Part shown: piece by piece, positions 23,507 through 35,870 of the stretch
Layout of the letters: the number at the start of each line of letters is the position of its first letter
How positions within the stretch are numbered: position 1 is the stretch's first letter
NCBI GenBank assembly: GCA_034440575.1
Contig: JAOTOL010001659.1
Location: 4,116,001 to 4,180,000, forward strand
Reading direction: 5' to 3'
Length of the DNA stretch: 64,000 bases
From: Imbricaverruca yamaguchii
Taxonomy: Eukaryota > Arthropoda > Thecostraca > Neoverrucidae
The notes under the pieces: model-generated
The model's input: the letters and a program-made list of their open reading frames with translations, nothing else
Databases searched by the model: none
What the model was told of the DNA's origin: nothing
Translations under genes and position numbers: made by a program

Positions 23507-25545
23507 TCACGTCGGCATTATTTCGTCATCACCTTGCATCAGCTCGGTGACAGTCGTGACATAGAAAGGCCACGAGTGTTGTGGAGAGCCGGAGCTGACG
23601 ACACTACGAACACAACAGCGGAGAGGCTGTGGACGTCACAAGAGCAGGTGGCTGATTTGCGAGGCAACGCAGTGTCGAGTCGGTAGAATCGGTTGAATCG
23701 TGAATATTATTTTGCAAAATTGTGTGACATCGTGATGTCTGGTGATCCAGGGAACATTCCGTCTATTATGTCATGTCTTGCGTCATTTTCCCAGCCTCCT
23801 GTCTGGTTACCTCCCGGGGTAAGGCAGCGAATTTTCATCACCTCTCGTCAGTTAAGCCTTCGCAACATCTTTTTAGTGGGATGGGAGAACTCAGACACGA
23901 AAAAAAGGAAGCATAGCAGTTCTTGCGCTTAGCTCTATATCATAATTTTGTCTGATGTTCCATGCATGGTTTCTTGGATTGTTCCAAGGGTCCTATTTTA
24001 CGCAAGTGCAAGCGAAGCGCACGTATTACCCTGCATTAACCCAGGATAAAGACTATGCAGCTATGATAGGCCAGGCATAAGTCACGTCAGAGTGATGTCA
24101 TGTTTGTCGATGCTTGACAAGAACGGATCGGTACACACACATTGACATAGCAACGGAATGAATGGAGATATTTGATATGTGTAAAAGTAAATTTGGAGAT
24201 AATACGTCGATAGTTAACATGCTGTGCCTTCTCTTTCACTCTATGATTCACCTTTTGTTAAATAAATTTAATCCGAGTTGTTGTTGGGGTGGCTTGAGGA
24301 GTTTCACTTCCAAATTTTGATGTAAAATAAAGGAATTGATTGAAAAAGTTTTTCTTAAAATGTTTACACCCAACTTCAACATTTTTACAAACTCGACAAC
24401 TTTTTCCAGAAATGATTACGAAAAAGCAACTACTGAAATTGAAGCATTTATCTATACAATGACTGAGTTATGCTTTAAAATGCAGCGCTTGTCATACCAC
24501 GCCGCGAAGGCTTGGCGCCACCCGGTGGCGCTGCCTTGGCGACAGGGGGGGATCGGCTGCCGTGGGACTGCCTTAATGCCCACTAAAGCCACCATTTCTT
24601 ATATTTTCCGAACGTGTACGCCTTGGCGCTATCGATTGCCTTTGAATTTTACAAATCTGTTCAGTCGTTGTTGGTGTTGTCGGAGTGATCTATCCTTGGT
24701 CGGTGGTGTGCGGCTGATGAATTCGGTCAATGACGGGTTAGTGCCGGATTAGTACAAGGACGACGGTAGCGCAGCACACGATGCCAAGTCGTTTTTTTTT
24801 TGTACTAAGCACGACCCGATTACTGAAAGCAACTAGTGGTGACTGTGGCCGACACTTCATGGGAATTCCAAAATGCAAAATTAACCTTCTAAGCAGCGCA
24901 ACAACATGTGTTTAACGTTGCCCAGCATCAGACATTCGGCAAGCGAAACTATTGCAAATGAAGTTATGTGATCATATTAGCATAATATATTGCTTCAATA
25001 CACGACGCGGTCATTTGCAAGGTTATATCATCGCAGCATCACAACGAAATCCCCGATGCTATATTGCTATTCAGAACTGATTTCCTATCCCTAGTGCTGA
25101 TTGAATAATACTGATCAGAAGGTGAATTTTGCATTTTGTAATTCGGACGAAGTACCGTCCACAACAGCTTGACATTAAAAAATGTGGCGTTAAAAAGAGA
25201 AGAAAAAAATTCAAGAAAAATGTCATGTTGAATGTAATGAGGATTAATTCCACATCATTATATTTTGCTAATGAAAGGAAATCAAGAGCGAAAATTATGG
25301 GCATATTAGTGAGATTAGTTGCTCGGAAATAGCTACACAGCATGCAATTCAGGTTATAATGTTGAGCAGTTTCAGCTGGGTGATCGCAAGAACATTTCGG
25401 TCATTCTGTGACTTAAGTCCTGTGGAGGTGCGCATTGTGCTGAGACGAACCTACCCGAACTCTGGTGCGAAGTGGATTAACTCGCTTAGCCAAAACAAAA
25501 ACAAAAATTTGGATGGGGAGGAGGGCCTAGCAGTTTGCAAGTTGG
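23507..25545. other. Intergenic, no gene seen
   Basis: No supported gene. Mostly AT-rich, with a short GC-rich patch at 24.5 kb. Confidence 0.45.
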
Positions 25546-25720
25546 GGCGGGGATGGCAGAGTGGTTAGAACGTTAAACTCTGGATACAAAGGTCCCTGGT
25601 TCGACTCTCACATCGCTCGGACATTTCCTAATCCCACGGTCCGCAGGCGAAACAGTTTGGGCGGCGCCGATTAGCAATTGCATAAAGCGTATTGTGGAAC
25701 ACCAAATAAAACGTTTACAA
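25546..25720 (+). mobile_element. tRNA-derived SINE, copy 1
   Basis: The head GGGGATGGCAGAGTGGTTAG matches an RNA polymerase III A box, and GGTTCGACTCTC matches a B box about 30 nt downstream. CATCG after the B box can pair with part of the start, so an imperfect acceptor stem survives. The body (ACATTTCCTAATCCCACGG, GGCGAAACAGTTTGGG, GCATAAAGCGTATTGTGGAA) is shared in order with the inverted copy at 16895-17067. The lack of a clean cloverleaf and the shared non-tRNA body argue for a SINE and against a functional tRNA gene. Confidence 0.8.
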
Positions 25721-26934
25721 ATTGTTCGTTTCAAGGATAAACGGGCTGAATGGCATATGGAAATGGGTAGATCGCTTCCGAGTTTAGTTGTACTTCATCA
25801 GAATAGTGTGGAAAGATTGAACCCCTAAGTCATAGTAGTGTATATAATAATTGGCATTCCAAAGAGGACTTCCGGTTTGTATTGCTCGTGGTGCCGGAGG
25901 AGTGGCTCCGAGAAATGACAGTGAATTAGAACTATAATTTTGAATTGAGTGCCACATTGTCCTTTACGCATTTCCGTATTTTCCAAAAATCCCTAGCCTA
26001 ATTCCTCTCTTAATTCATTTGTAGGTGCCAGCGATGTCCATGCCACACGGCTTTGAAGTCTTTCGAGACTTAAACCCTATTCAGATAGAGAACGGTGGAA
26101 GGGAGTGATTTCGCCCCCTGTGGATTTTTTACCTACGCACTTTTTCAACTCGTCAAAATTTGAGTTTTGTCACTATATCAGAGGCGGTCTCAAAAACGAA
26201 TCTCGGACGGCATCCACGACAGATCTTGGCGAAAACTTGCTTCTGCATCTGCATCTGAATATTTGTATTGTTTTGCTTTCAGGTGAGTACATGTTGGTAT
26301 TCAACTGCTCATAATCCAAACCACCACAACCAATGACCAGACGCGGGTGACACTTGCCATTAGCGGATCAATGAGGAAGGAGTGAATTCATGACAAACAA
26401 GCATAGTAAACCGCATGCAGATACGGGATATTTTTCAAGTAGCCAAAGGCTTGGTAGCCTTCCCATTTAGGTCAACCGGGATCTTCCGTGGCATAATTCC
26501 CTTTGGTCGCCGCCTTTGGTTAAAACTTTACTGTAGGTATTGATGTGAGAACAGACTATCTTAACGTTTAAAAAGCCGGTATCACTTTCGCATCTACTTT
26601 CCAATTCACTAGTTGCCCGGGGTTGATCGTAGGTTTTATTTGAACGCGTTTTGTTAGTATTGCTAGTTTCGCTGCATCTAGTGTAGCTTTGATAAAGTCT
26701 TGTGTTGCAGAATGAATGCCTTTATTGAGTATGGAGTGTCGGTCCGTCGCCACAGGATTCTCAGGAATATGTCTGAATCAAAAGGTTCATAGTCACCAAG
26801 GGTTTGTGACAATATTTGGCTTACTCATCGGCTGTCAAATCTTATTTCATTCATTTGGCAACACATTGTCTGAATGTTTAGCCCGCACCGTCTTTCCAAT
26901 CGGATCCTCAATCTTGTGGAATCTGTTTATGCCG
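25721..26934. other. Intergenic, no gene seen
   Basis: No supported gene. A weak hammerhead-like string on the minus strand at 25772-25801 is treated as a finding. Confidence 0.4.
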
Positions 26935-27388
26935 CCTATAATATCTAAGCTAAGCGTTGCACGGAACCGAATGTCATCGGAAAGCACCCGACGAGTGGTG
27001 TCCAAAGTCATCGCATAAATGTTCTCCCCTCAAAAGGTGGCGCCTGGAGGGGGTATATGGGATCACGACTGAAATGTTTTTGGCCCCAGGGAGGTCATTT
27101 TGTGGTTATTGCAAACACAAAATGTATTTGAAATCATAAAACAAAGGCGAATATTTGATGATGGCCCCAAAATGCTTTCCCACCAAACATCAACATTTTC
27201 ACTTTTCGAAGTTGTCAAAATTTTGAGTGTTCAATGCTTTTGAATTTGTCTTCTGATGGGTAACGCGCTCCGGGAAACGTTACTTTAAGCCAACTTAGCC
27301 TGCTTTAAAAATGCGTACTTTAGCCTTAATCTTCGATTTGATGCCTTATGGACAAATAGCAAATAAGTCATCAAAGACGAAAAATCAG
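26935..27388 (+). mobile_element. Dispersed element family B, partial copy 1
   Basis: It shares ordered blocks with 28390-28810: TGTCATCGGAAAGC, the CGACGAGT/GTCGAGTA block, GTTTTTGGC, CAAAATTTTGAG, GGAAACGTTACTT/GAAACGTTGTTG and AATGCGTACTTTAGCC/AATGCTTACTTTAGCC. No coding frame is conserved. The 3' part present in the other copies is missing. Confidence 0.75.
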
Positions 27389-28345
27389 ACTATTTTGGCC
27401 ACCGGTAACATGTGGACAAAAACAGCTCCTCCTATCATTCCACCAGACACACGCGGTGTATTATCGAAGGCTCACATGTATCAATCGTCGACAATCTGTT
27501 GGATATGTTGCGAATTTCAATTTTACATGCACCCCCCCCCCTCCCCCACCCACCCAAAAAGGTACGTAGATAGATGATTGCGTTGAGTATGTTCAAAATT
27601 GTAACTTAAAACTAGGAGGCATGATATGAAGATCAGGCTGAGGGTCAGAACACCCTTGACATACGCCTGGGAACAATCGCCGAGCAATGATTTCAATATC
27701 GAAGCGAACTCACGAGCATGTCCCGAAAAACGCATCCCCGAGAAGAGCCTTCCCGGATCTTCAACTAGAAAGGATAGCGTACGCCCTGTCGATTCCACTT
27801 CGTGACTCATCCATCCGAGGTCCATCGCGGCTCAAATTAGCCAATCGCCGCACCGCATGCGTGATTGTGCGTGTGGTGTGTAAACAGAGCCGCTTCTCGC
27901 GTGCGTGGGCGACCAACTGTGGCATTTCCCGAGATGTTGGTGGTAGATAGGATGTTCACGCCGCGCCCCTTGGTCCCAGCATCATCACGCACCTTGAACC
28001 TCAAGGGGTCGCTTCTGTCGTCTTGCACGACAGTCAGACGGCTACCATGTCGGACACGCGCTAGAATTATTTGACTGACGAAAAAGAAGAAGTTCGAAGA
28101 GCATCCCCATGTGTAGTGCTGCTGTACTGACCAGCCTGTATCCGTTCGGTACAAGCTGGCTATGCTTGGTGCTTTGTACTGTGCTTACTCAGGCGATGCC
28201 GTGCAGGGATGTCGGCCTTTAAATAGGCATTGGATACCGTATGCTTTTCCTCAGCCTAGAGAGCGCGAGGTGACCACCGTGATCAACACCTTTCCATTTT
28301 TATCCGACCTTGACCCGCGCCGTCTCTCCGGTCAGATCCTCACAC
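27389..28345. other. Unassigned region with open minus-strand frames
   Basis: Minus-strand frames at 28154-27837 and 27825-27523 read somewhat like protein but lie in different frames without convincing splice sites. A C-run with A tail (27530-27560) is low complexity. I call no gene. Confidence 0.35.
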
Positions 28346-29146
28346 CCCGTCTCGGGGGGAAATAACCCCCCTTTAAAATCCAAACTAAGTGTCGCATGAA
28401 AACAAAAGAGGTGTCATCGGAAAGCGCTCGTCGAGTAGGGTCCGAATCAACCCCACAAAATAATTTCCCCAGAAAAGTGACGTCACCAGGGGGGCTAGAT
28501 TTTCACGACTTTTCACGACTTACATTATGTTTTTGGCTCTGGGAATCCATTTTTGGGATACATAAAAAAACAAAATTTATTTGGAATGAGAAAATGGTTG
28601 CAAAGTCGACCAGGGCCATAACATTCCCCCCCCAACAATAATTTTTGTTTGTTGAAATTTCAAAATTTTGAGTTTCAAAGTTTTCTTTAATTTTCCTTTT
28701 CCAATGGGTAGAGCATACCGAGCATACCGAGAAACGTTGTTGAAAGTCACACTTGCCCTAATAAAAAATGCTTACTTTAGCCAGAATCGTCTATTTGAAC
28801 TGCAATTGGCGAATATGCAAAATGTATATGTAGTTAAAAACGATAAAAAAAGAGAAAAATTCGACCCGTACGTTTTGTTGCATCCCTAAAAATAATCAAA
28901 CACTGAAAGTTTTATTAAAATATCTCTGTTCGTTAAAGCGTGACGCTTGGTTGAACTTTTTTGCAGGTGACCTCACTTGACCTAGACTAACTCGTTGACC
29001 CTAGATGACCTGACTTAAAAAGTTTTGAATCAGCATACCAAATTGATGTGGGAAAAGGTATGCCAAATGTGGGCGCGCTGCCGCGTGCCGTTCTTCCGCT
29101 ATCCGCGACAAACCTGAGGGGGCAGTTGAAGACCCCCCGAGACGGG
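28346..29146 (+). mobile_element. Family B element with 14-bp terminal inverted repeats
   Basis: CCCGTCTCGGGGGG at 28346-28359 is repeated as its perfect reverse complement at 29133-29146. The homology goes on imperfectly inside both ends (C-rich strings a few bases further in). The 801-bp body is non-coding and matches the partial copies at 26935 and 34745. Its 3' half carries TGACCT-CACT-TGACCT (28968-28983), a DR4-type pair of AGGTCA half-sites in reverse orientation. These features fit a non-autonomous DNA transposon (MITE-like). I could not identify a target-site duplication or superfamily. Confidence 0.7.
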
Positions 29147-32100
29147 ACGGGTTAATAGCCCTGAAGTGTTGTGGAAGGCTATGAAAGGCTACTCTATGAA
29201 ATCGATGGTTCAACAGCCTTAAAACATCCTTGTCACACTTAGTATGTCGTGACACATGCTGTACAATACCCTTGTCACGTTAGGGTTGACGTTACCTCTG
29301 ATAGGCGTTGCATCTACACTTCCGTAAGTGGTCAACCTCAGCAAGCAATCCGAGTCGCATTCGTGCTGATGTATTTGCCACGAGTCAGCAGATGGTCTTC
29401 ACTGACGGCTCGGCTGCGCCCGACTAAGGGCAGGGAGGCTGCTTTCTCAGTCCGTCCTGCGGCTGGCTGTGAGGCGGCTGCAGGGACGAGTTGCTGCTCC
29501 AGCTGCTGCTTCTGTAGACGTACGTCTGCTTGGGCCCGTCCAGTCCCAGTCCTCCTGGTGAATCGCCTGAAACAGTGCACGCTGGTTGTCGGGACAATGC
29601 ACGGCACAGTTCATGCCTGCCGCCACGGATGTGAATGAATGGGCCGTTTTGTGTTCACGTTCCATAATCTTCATCTGGCCAGGGTGAATTGGTGGAAGTA
29701 CCCCATTCTGTTTTGTTTTGTTTTGGCGATGGCAAATATAACTGCACGCGGCAGCGCGGGCCCGGACTCTTACCTTTATCGGAATTTCGCAAGTCTTCAC
29801 AAAAAAGTATTGTCTGGTCTCCAAGGTCACTGACCTAAAAACCGTGAAGTGAGATCACCTCGATACACACTTTTAAGATGTTGCAGCTTTCTGAATGCAC
29901 ATATTTGCATGCAACTATCACAGATTGCTTATCTCAATCGAGCTGAAAGCTGCTGTGTCGGATTTTCTGGATTTTGCTATTTGAGGACGTCACCACTAGA
30001 CATTAGCCTTTTAGGATTAAAATCACAAATGTTTGTATGAACAACGGGTAGCGTTTACGTCAAGATTGATATAAACATCAAAGTGTTGTTTGCTGTATCA
30101 TGTATTATATTTAACATACTACTACCTATATCTCTAAATTTAGTTAGAACACTATTTCGCGGTGTTATTTGCCTACATACAAAAAAGAAAGTCAAGAGCA
30201 AATTGGAAAGGGAAGTCGAAGAACCTCAGCACACAGTTGAGATTTTGCAACTTCTTCAGTTTCTATTTTCGTAACAGCGTTTCCGTGAGACTCTTCTTCC
30301 TGATTCGAAACTTTTCAGTCTTCAAATCACACAAAAATGAGCATGCCAGTACCAATGAAGTTACGTCATTCATGACGTCATCTGTTCATGTGGCACATAA
30401 TTTTGGAACACATTCCAAAACTGTCGTTGAGTTTTTCCAGAATAGACATGACTATTCAGCATTACCTGTATTTGTATGTGGGTGCCATATTTTTATGAGA
30501 TGATGGGGACGGAAATGTGCGGTTTGCCCACCATCCGATCCGGCGAAGGACCATCCGAGATCCGATCGAACACACAGGATCACTGCTTTTAGCATCTCTG
30601 AACAAACGCATGCTTTGCATTTTGGCAGTTCGGTATGGACACTTCAAGTTGATACATTCATGGGAGCATCTGGTATTTTTGCAAGGCATTAGGGAAACAA
30701 TTCTCGATAATCCAAACTTAACAGGAACGTTCATAGAAATATGCACAGCATTTCTAGCATTTTTCATATCATAGTTGGCTTCAGGAGATTTAACTATGTT
30801 CCTGTGCAGCGTTTTATGCTAACAATAGGTGAGCATTTTGAGTGGATTCTTCCTTGAAACTTCAAATATATGGGGTTCAATTTACTCACAAAATATTACA
30901 AGCGAAGCTCTGTGACAAAAAACTGTCCATCTAAGATCATGAAACTTATGACATCGGTCCAAGGGCGGACAATGCTCAACAGAGAGAAAACTGGATTTTT
31001 TTCTCTTCTGGTATTTAGCTGGGCTTTGCACAGAAATCCATGGGTGAATACCTAAGCCGTTGGCGAAGGCATAGCTACTTGCCCATGAATATTGTAAATA
31101 CTAGTACAAGGCTGGCGGTATGGACCGAGAAAACAGCCGCCTTCTTTCGTGTTATCATCGGAATGATTGCATCTTAGGAACGAATAGCCAGATGTTCTCC
31201 TGTGATATACTAAGCATGTGATAAACTACGCATTCGATAAAAGCGATCAATTATAGACTTATTGACGAAATAAAGTCACGTGTGTGGCTAATGTGTCCAC
31301 ATCCACAACTGACCAACAAATAAGTCGTAGTTTTGACATCTTCCATCAGTTGGTAATGTTCTCGGCCATTTTACAATTGGGAGTGTGGGATAGTGCGAAG
31401 GAAAGCTACGTCAACAGGGAGGTCCTTCAGTTGCTTGTGGTCGTCATGGCAACACTTTGTGTTTGTGTCAGGCAGCGGAGTCTGATTGACGGAATTGCAT
31501 GATTGCTTCTCAATAGCCCAACTGAGGTAGAAAGCACAGCCAATTAGATGCGCTGCCTCTTTTCTGCGCACCATCATGCGCTCATGCTGCTGAGCCACAT
31601 CTCTCATACGAGTACTGCGGTCAGATGCCAAATAACTGTACTTTTACTGACAATAGTCGAACATTCCAAGCAACCCTGGAAAATCGATTATCTGAAGGCT
31701 AAACTGCAGCAAGATTGACAAACCGAGCTTCCCTAGCACATGCGCATTTCCATGGCTCACATCTGAGTGTATTTGATGTGGCATGACATCAATTCTTCTA
31801 AATAAAGAAAAAGAAGCAAAATATTGACGTAAACTATATGCACGGCTGCCGGTATTTTTTGTTTCCAGCAGAAATCAGGCTTTAGCATAGCGTGAGGTTC
31901 TCAGCAGCGGGGACGGCTGAATGAACAACCACCACTACCACCACCACTGGTTCCCCTCTTCACTGATTCGTCTGATGCGCGATGTACGAACCGTTGGGTG
32001 TGGTGGGCCCTGCTGCACTGCCTGCACCAAAGTTGGACAGCTGTAGGATATGTAGGTGTAGGGCTTGATGCAAGATGATGTAGTCGGACATTCTATAATT

Positions 32101-34480
32101 TTCAGCTGAGCACCCTAGCTTTGGAATCATATTGAAGAAAAAAATTGAAGCTGTGAAGCGGTGTTAACTGTTAAACGAAACTGAAAAGCAGGATCCAAAA
32201 ACACAAGTAAAACCCCTGGACAAGTGCTGAATATAAAACAATTGGGCTTCGGTCCGGCTCTCCTTCTCTCCAATACGTCTCCAAATACTTAACTTTGCTT
32301 ACAGACCATGTTAAGTCATCAGATACCTGATATTGTACTTCAATTAAGAGCATATATAAAAACCATACCTTAAATTTAAATACGCACAGACCGAGTGAAG
32401 CTGAATTTGTTCGGAAGTAACTGCTAGCAAAATTCAAAGTATTAATTCCATCCCATTATCCAACAAAATGTATGGCTGTATTACTAGCGGCGCATCACTG
32501 CGCCACCCACAAATTTCCCTGCACCACTGCACACACTACACCACTACACCACTGCACCACTGCACACACTACACCACTGCACCACTGCACCACCACCACA
32601 ACACGCACTCCAGTAAGGCAGCGCCCGCGATAAGGATGCCCTATTTCCAGCTTTCCTGCTTCAACAGCTGAAGCACGTGCTAATCACATGTCCGACACCC
32701 TGCAATTAAGAACAGCTCTCTAAGGATAGTCAAGCGCCTGGCTAGCCGCGCGGTCTAACCACAAAAGAACTTATCAGAGAAGTACACACCTTCTCAGCAC
32801 ACCATGAGCTGTCATACAGCCTACATCGCATGACCGCGGCCTTAGCAGCTGGCGATTTGTGTGGAGAGTAGCGCCATTTAAGTCCGTCTGAGTTAAGCAG
32901 CGGTTTCAGTGCCCAACCTTTACACGAGATGGGCTCTGGAAAACTGACGTTCTCGAACTAATCCACTTGTACCCGAAAGGATCTCCAAGATTTTATGGGA
33001 CGCACTGAGTCACGTTAAGACTTGCACATTTGCCGTTTTCAAGCGTCGTGTTGGTTTCACTATTGTTTTAGCTCAACTAAGGTCATTGTCCATGACCCTG
33101 GTGTACCGACGAACTGTATTGCTACTGTTGTTGTAGCGTCATCGACGGCATGAACTAGAACAGACGAAAATGTGTGTTCTGTGCGGCTCAGAGACGCAGT
33201 AACTGTTTCGAAGTTTGAGGGAGGGGAGGAGTCATTTTGAAGTCGATTCATACTATGCAGTACTCATAGGGTCAATGTTAAGCTCGCATCCAAGGTTGTG
33301 GAGGGAGGCTGCCCACTGGTTCATACGCTCATGCGGCCTACTGCTTCCACCGTGGAAACCGTGATAAATTACAAACCCCAATGCAAGACATGAGAAGGAG
33401 TGACCAGATGTCTCACTACACTGTTGAAGGATGACCGTAGGCTACCTTGGGTCTCTGGTCAAAATCAGGGGTCCAAAGATGTCAGGCACATTTACGACAT
33501 CCAATTTCGCCAGCAGAGCGGCTAGCTGCAACGCTATGGTAATTTCGCGATTACCTGAAACGGAGTAACCGTGTGCAGGGTCGTCTATTTCTTTCTTTCT
33601 GGAGGATCCCGAGGCCCCGGCCAAACGTTGACTTGAGCCCCCAATACAGTGCTTCCTCCAGGGATACTCACGGCGTGGGACCGTGTTCATTGGCTATTGC
33701 GAAGGCCGCTGCACCTGTTCAATCAACTCCGCCGCCGCAACAATGCTGAAGCAATGGGAGATGTTCAGTGGCTGCGAGCCCCGCGTTTGAGACTACACTG
33801 CCCGTGAAGTTGCGATATTAGAGGAGGCCTTGATATGGTGATCAGCCGGTTGGTCAGGCTTCTCGTCGGACGGTGGTTAGCCGTAGGATTAAGCATGTGG
33901 TCGAATGTGAGGATAGCCCTGGTGCGTCATATGGTGAGGGAAGACCCTGCCCAAGTGTTGTGGTGAAAGAGCCCAGAGCACAAAGTTTTGCCCCCACAAC
34001 TCTCCCCCCAGCTCCACATATTCTTAATTGGTACTGTGTCGATAAAGAAAAACTCTGCACATCTCAACCGCGCTTAACAGATTTGTCTCTAAGTATCGGA
34101 AGTAAGACATTGTGTTCAGTCGAAAAATGTTGGATTATCACAATGGCAACGCTGGTCACAATGTCACCCAGCTCGCATGCGGGTGGCATTGTGACTCATC
34201 CAATGTTGAAGAGTCCTTCAGTCCCTATTGATCCTTCCAGCTTCTGAGTCAGCTTAGGAGTCTTTGTTTTTGTATGATGCATCTTCGAAGGGAAAAATAG
34301 CCATTCGGAATAGTTTTTCTCCTCTCAAATGGTTCCCTTCCTATGCCAGGCGGAGGAACCACCTGCTCCTTCCTACCTCGTGTGCATTTCTGCCCACTAT
34401 CCACAGCCAGGGCTGGAATACGAGGTCATTTCCAGTCATAGGTGTAGATCTCCACGGGATAAGTACGGCAATTGTCACAT
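29147..34480. other. Long gene-poor stretch
   Basis: I see no supported gene in this 5.3-kb stretch. It holds short low-complexity tracts: CAC/ACC-rich at 31925-31960 and a CACTACAC/CACTGCAC microrepeat at 32515-32600. The many 60-110 residue open frames overlap on both strands and none is recognisable. Confidence 0.4.
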
Positions 34481-34744
34481 CGAGCTTGTTGTTGTTGTTA
34501 TTGGGGTTTTGGGGCGCATCAACTGCAAAGATCAATAATCGAGCTGCCACCCAAGTAATTATCCATTGTAGCGGTAGGTTTTTGGGTGTATGCTGTTCCT
34601 ACAACTTCAACTGCTAAACCTCGAACGTTGCAACCCAAGAACTATGACATCCTCTCATGGATCGACACTGTGCTTAGATTAAACGATATTGCCAAGAAAA
34701 CACAATCGTTTGGTCATGCATACCAGCAAGTCGAATGCAATTCT

Positions 34745-35300
34745 CGCGCGAGGCACAAAAAAAGAGTTCATTTTGGGAGGGTTGAAGAAAACAATTATTT
34801 GATATCAGAGCAGGAATGCAAAATCGACCATACCTCCAAAATTTACCTCATCCAAAGATCAACATTCAATTTCAGGAAATGTTCAACAACAAAGAAAAGT
34901 TGTCAATTTTTCTCAACTTGTATTTTCTACTGGGTAGAGCGGACCGGAATAAGTTGCGTTAAGTCAACCTGCCTTCATAAAAAGTGCCTAATCCAGCCGG
35001 AAATGTTGATTTTATCCCGAATGGGCAAATATGCAAAACTCATATTTGTCTGGTGCGTTTATTTCCATGCCTAAAGATAAACAAACGCTGAAAGTTCATT
35101 CAAATATCTTTATCCGCTAAAGCGTCACGACCAGTTAACGTTTTGGTGACCTTGACTGACTCGTTGACAGTCGAGGACCTTACTTAAAAATTTGCATACA
35201 ACATGCTAAATTGATGTGACAAAGGGTTGCGAAGTTTCTGCTCGCTGCCACACGTTTTTCCACTATCCGCGGAAAACCTTGATGTAAAATGGGTGTAAGT
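34745..35300 (+). mobile_element. Dispersed element family B, partial copy 3
   Basis: It matches the 3' two thirds of the 28346-29146 element in order: ACTGGGTAGAGC / AATGGGTAGAGC, AGTGCCTAATCCAGCC / ATGCTTACTTTAGCC, GGGCAAATATGCAAAA / GGCGAATATGCAAAA, AAACGCTGAAAGTT / AACACTGAAAGTT, CGCTAAAGCGTCACG / CGTTAAAGCGTGACG and GACTCGTTGACAGT / AACTCGTTGACCCT. More diverged than copy 2, and no clear terminal repeat survives. Confidence 0.75.
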
Positions 35301-35455
35301 TTGGAGGGTGTAAAATAACCCTGATGTTATGCCGGAATGGCAGTGGACACCGAGTCTGGCCGTCGCCAATTCGCCGTACAGGTCCGGCTGACGCCACGGG
35401 CCTGTGTCCGTCTCCTGCACCACGTCTGAGCAAGATCGACGTCCAGACCGAACGT

Positions 35456-35456
<1 letters not shown>

Positions 35457-35534
<78 letters not shown>
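35457..35534. repeat. CA microsatellite
   Basis: An uninterrupted CA run of nearly 80 bp. Confidence 0.98.
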
Positions 35535-35536
<2 letters not shown>

Positions 35537-35617
35537 CGCCATTTGCACCTGCCACTCACCACTGGGGCTTGTATTGGATGAGCATGCCATCGCCTCGCCA
35601 GAAATAGCCTGCCCCCT

Positions 35618-35870
35618 CATCAGATGAGAGCCAGATCAGATCCGATATATCACAGCATAATCATATATACCAGGCCGCCTCACATCAGATGAGAGCCAGA
35701 TCAGATCCGATATATCACAGCATAATCATATATACCCTGTCGCCTCATATCAGATGAGAGCCGGATCAGATCAGATATACAATCGCCTCATCAGATATGC
35801 CCTGCCGCCACATCACATGAGAGCTAGATCAGAGCGGATATACCACCGCCTCGTCAGATGTTCCCTGTCG
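35618..35870. repeat. 65-bp minisatellite, about four decaying copies
   Basis: Two nearly identical units of about 65 bp (core ATCAGATGAGAGCCAGATCA followed by GATCCGATATATCACAGC) are followed by two shortened, diverged ones. Unit length shrinks towards 35870. Confidence 0.9.

Noticed and set aside
27523..28154. Minus-strand frames that read like protein
   Set aside because: They lie in different frames without a convincing intron between them and no domain is recognisable.
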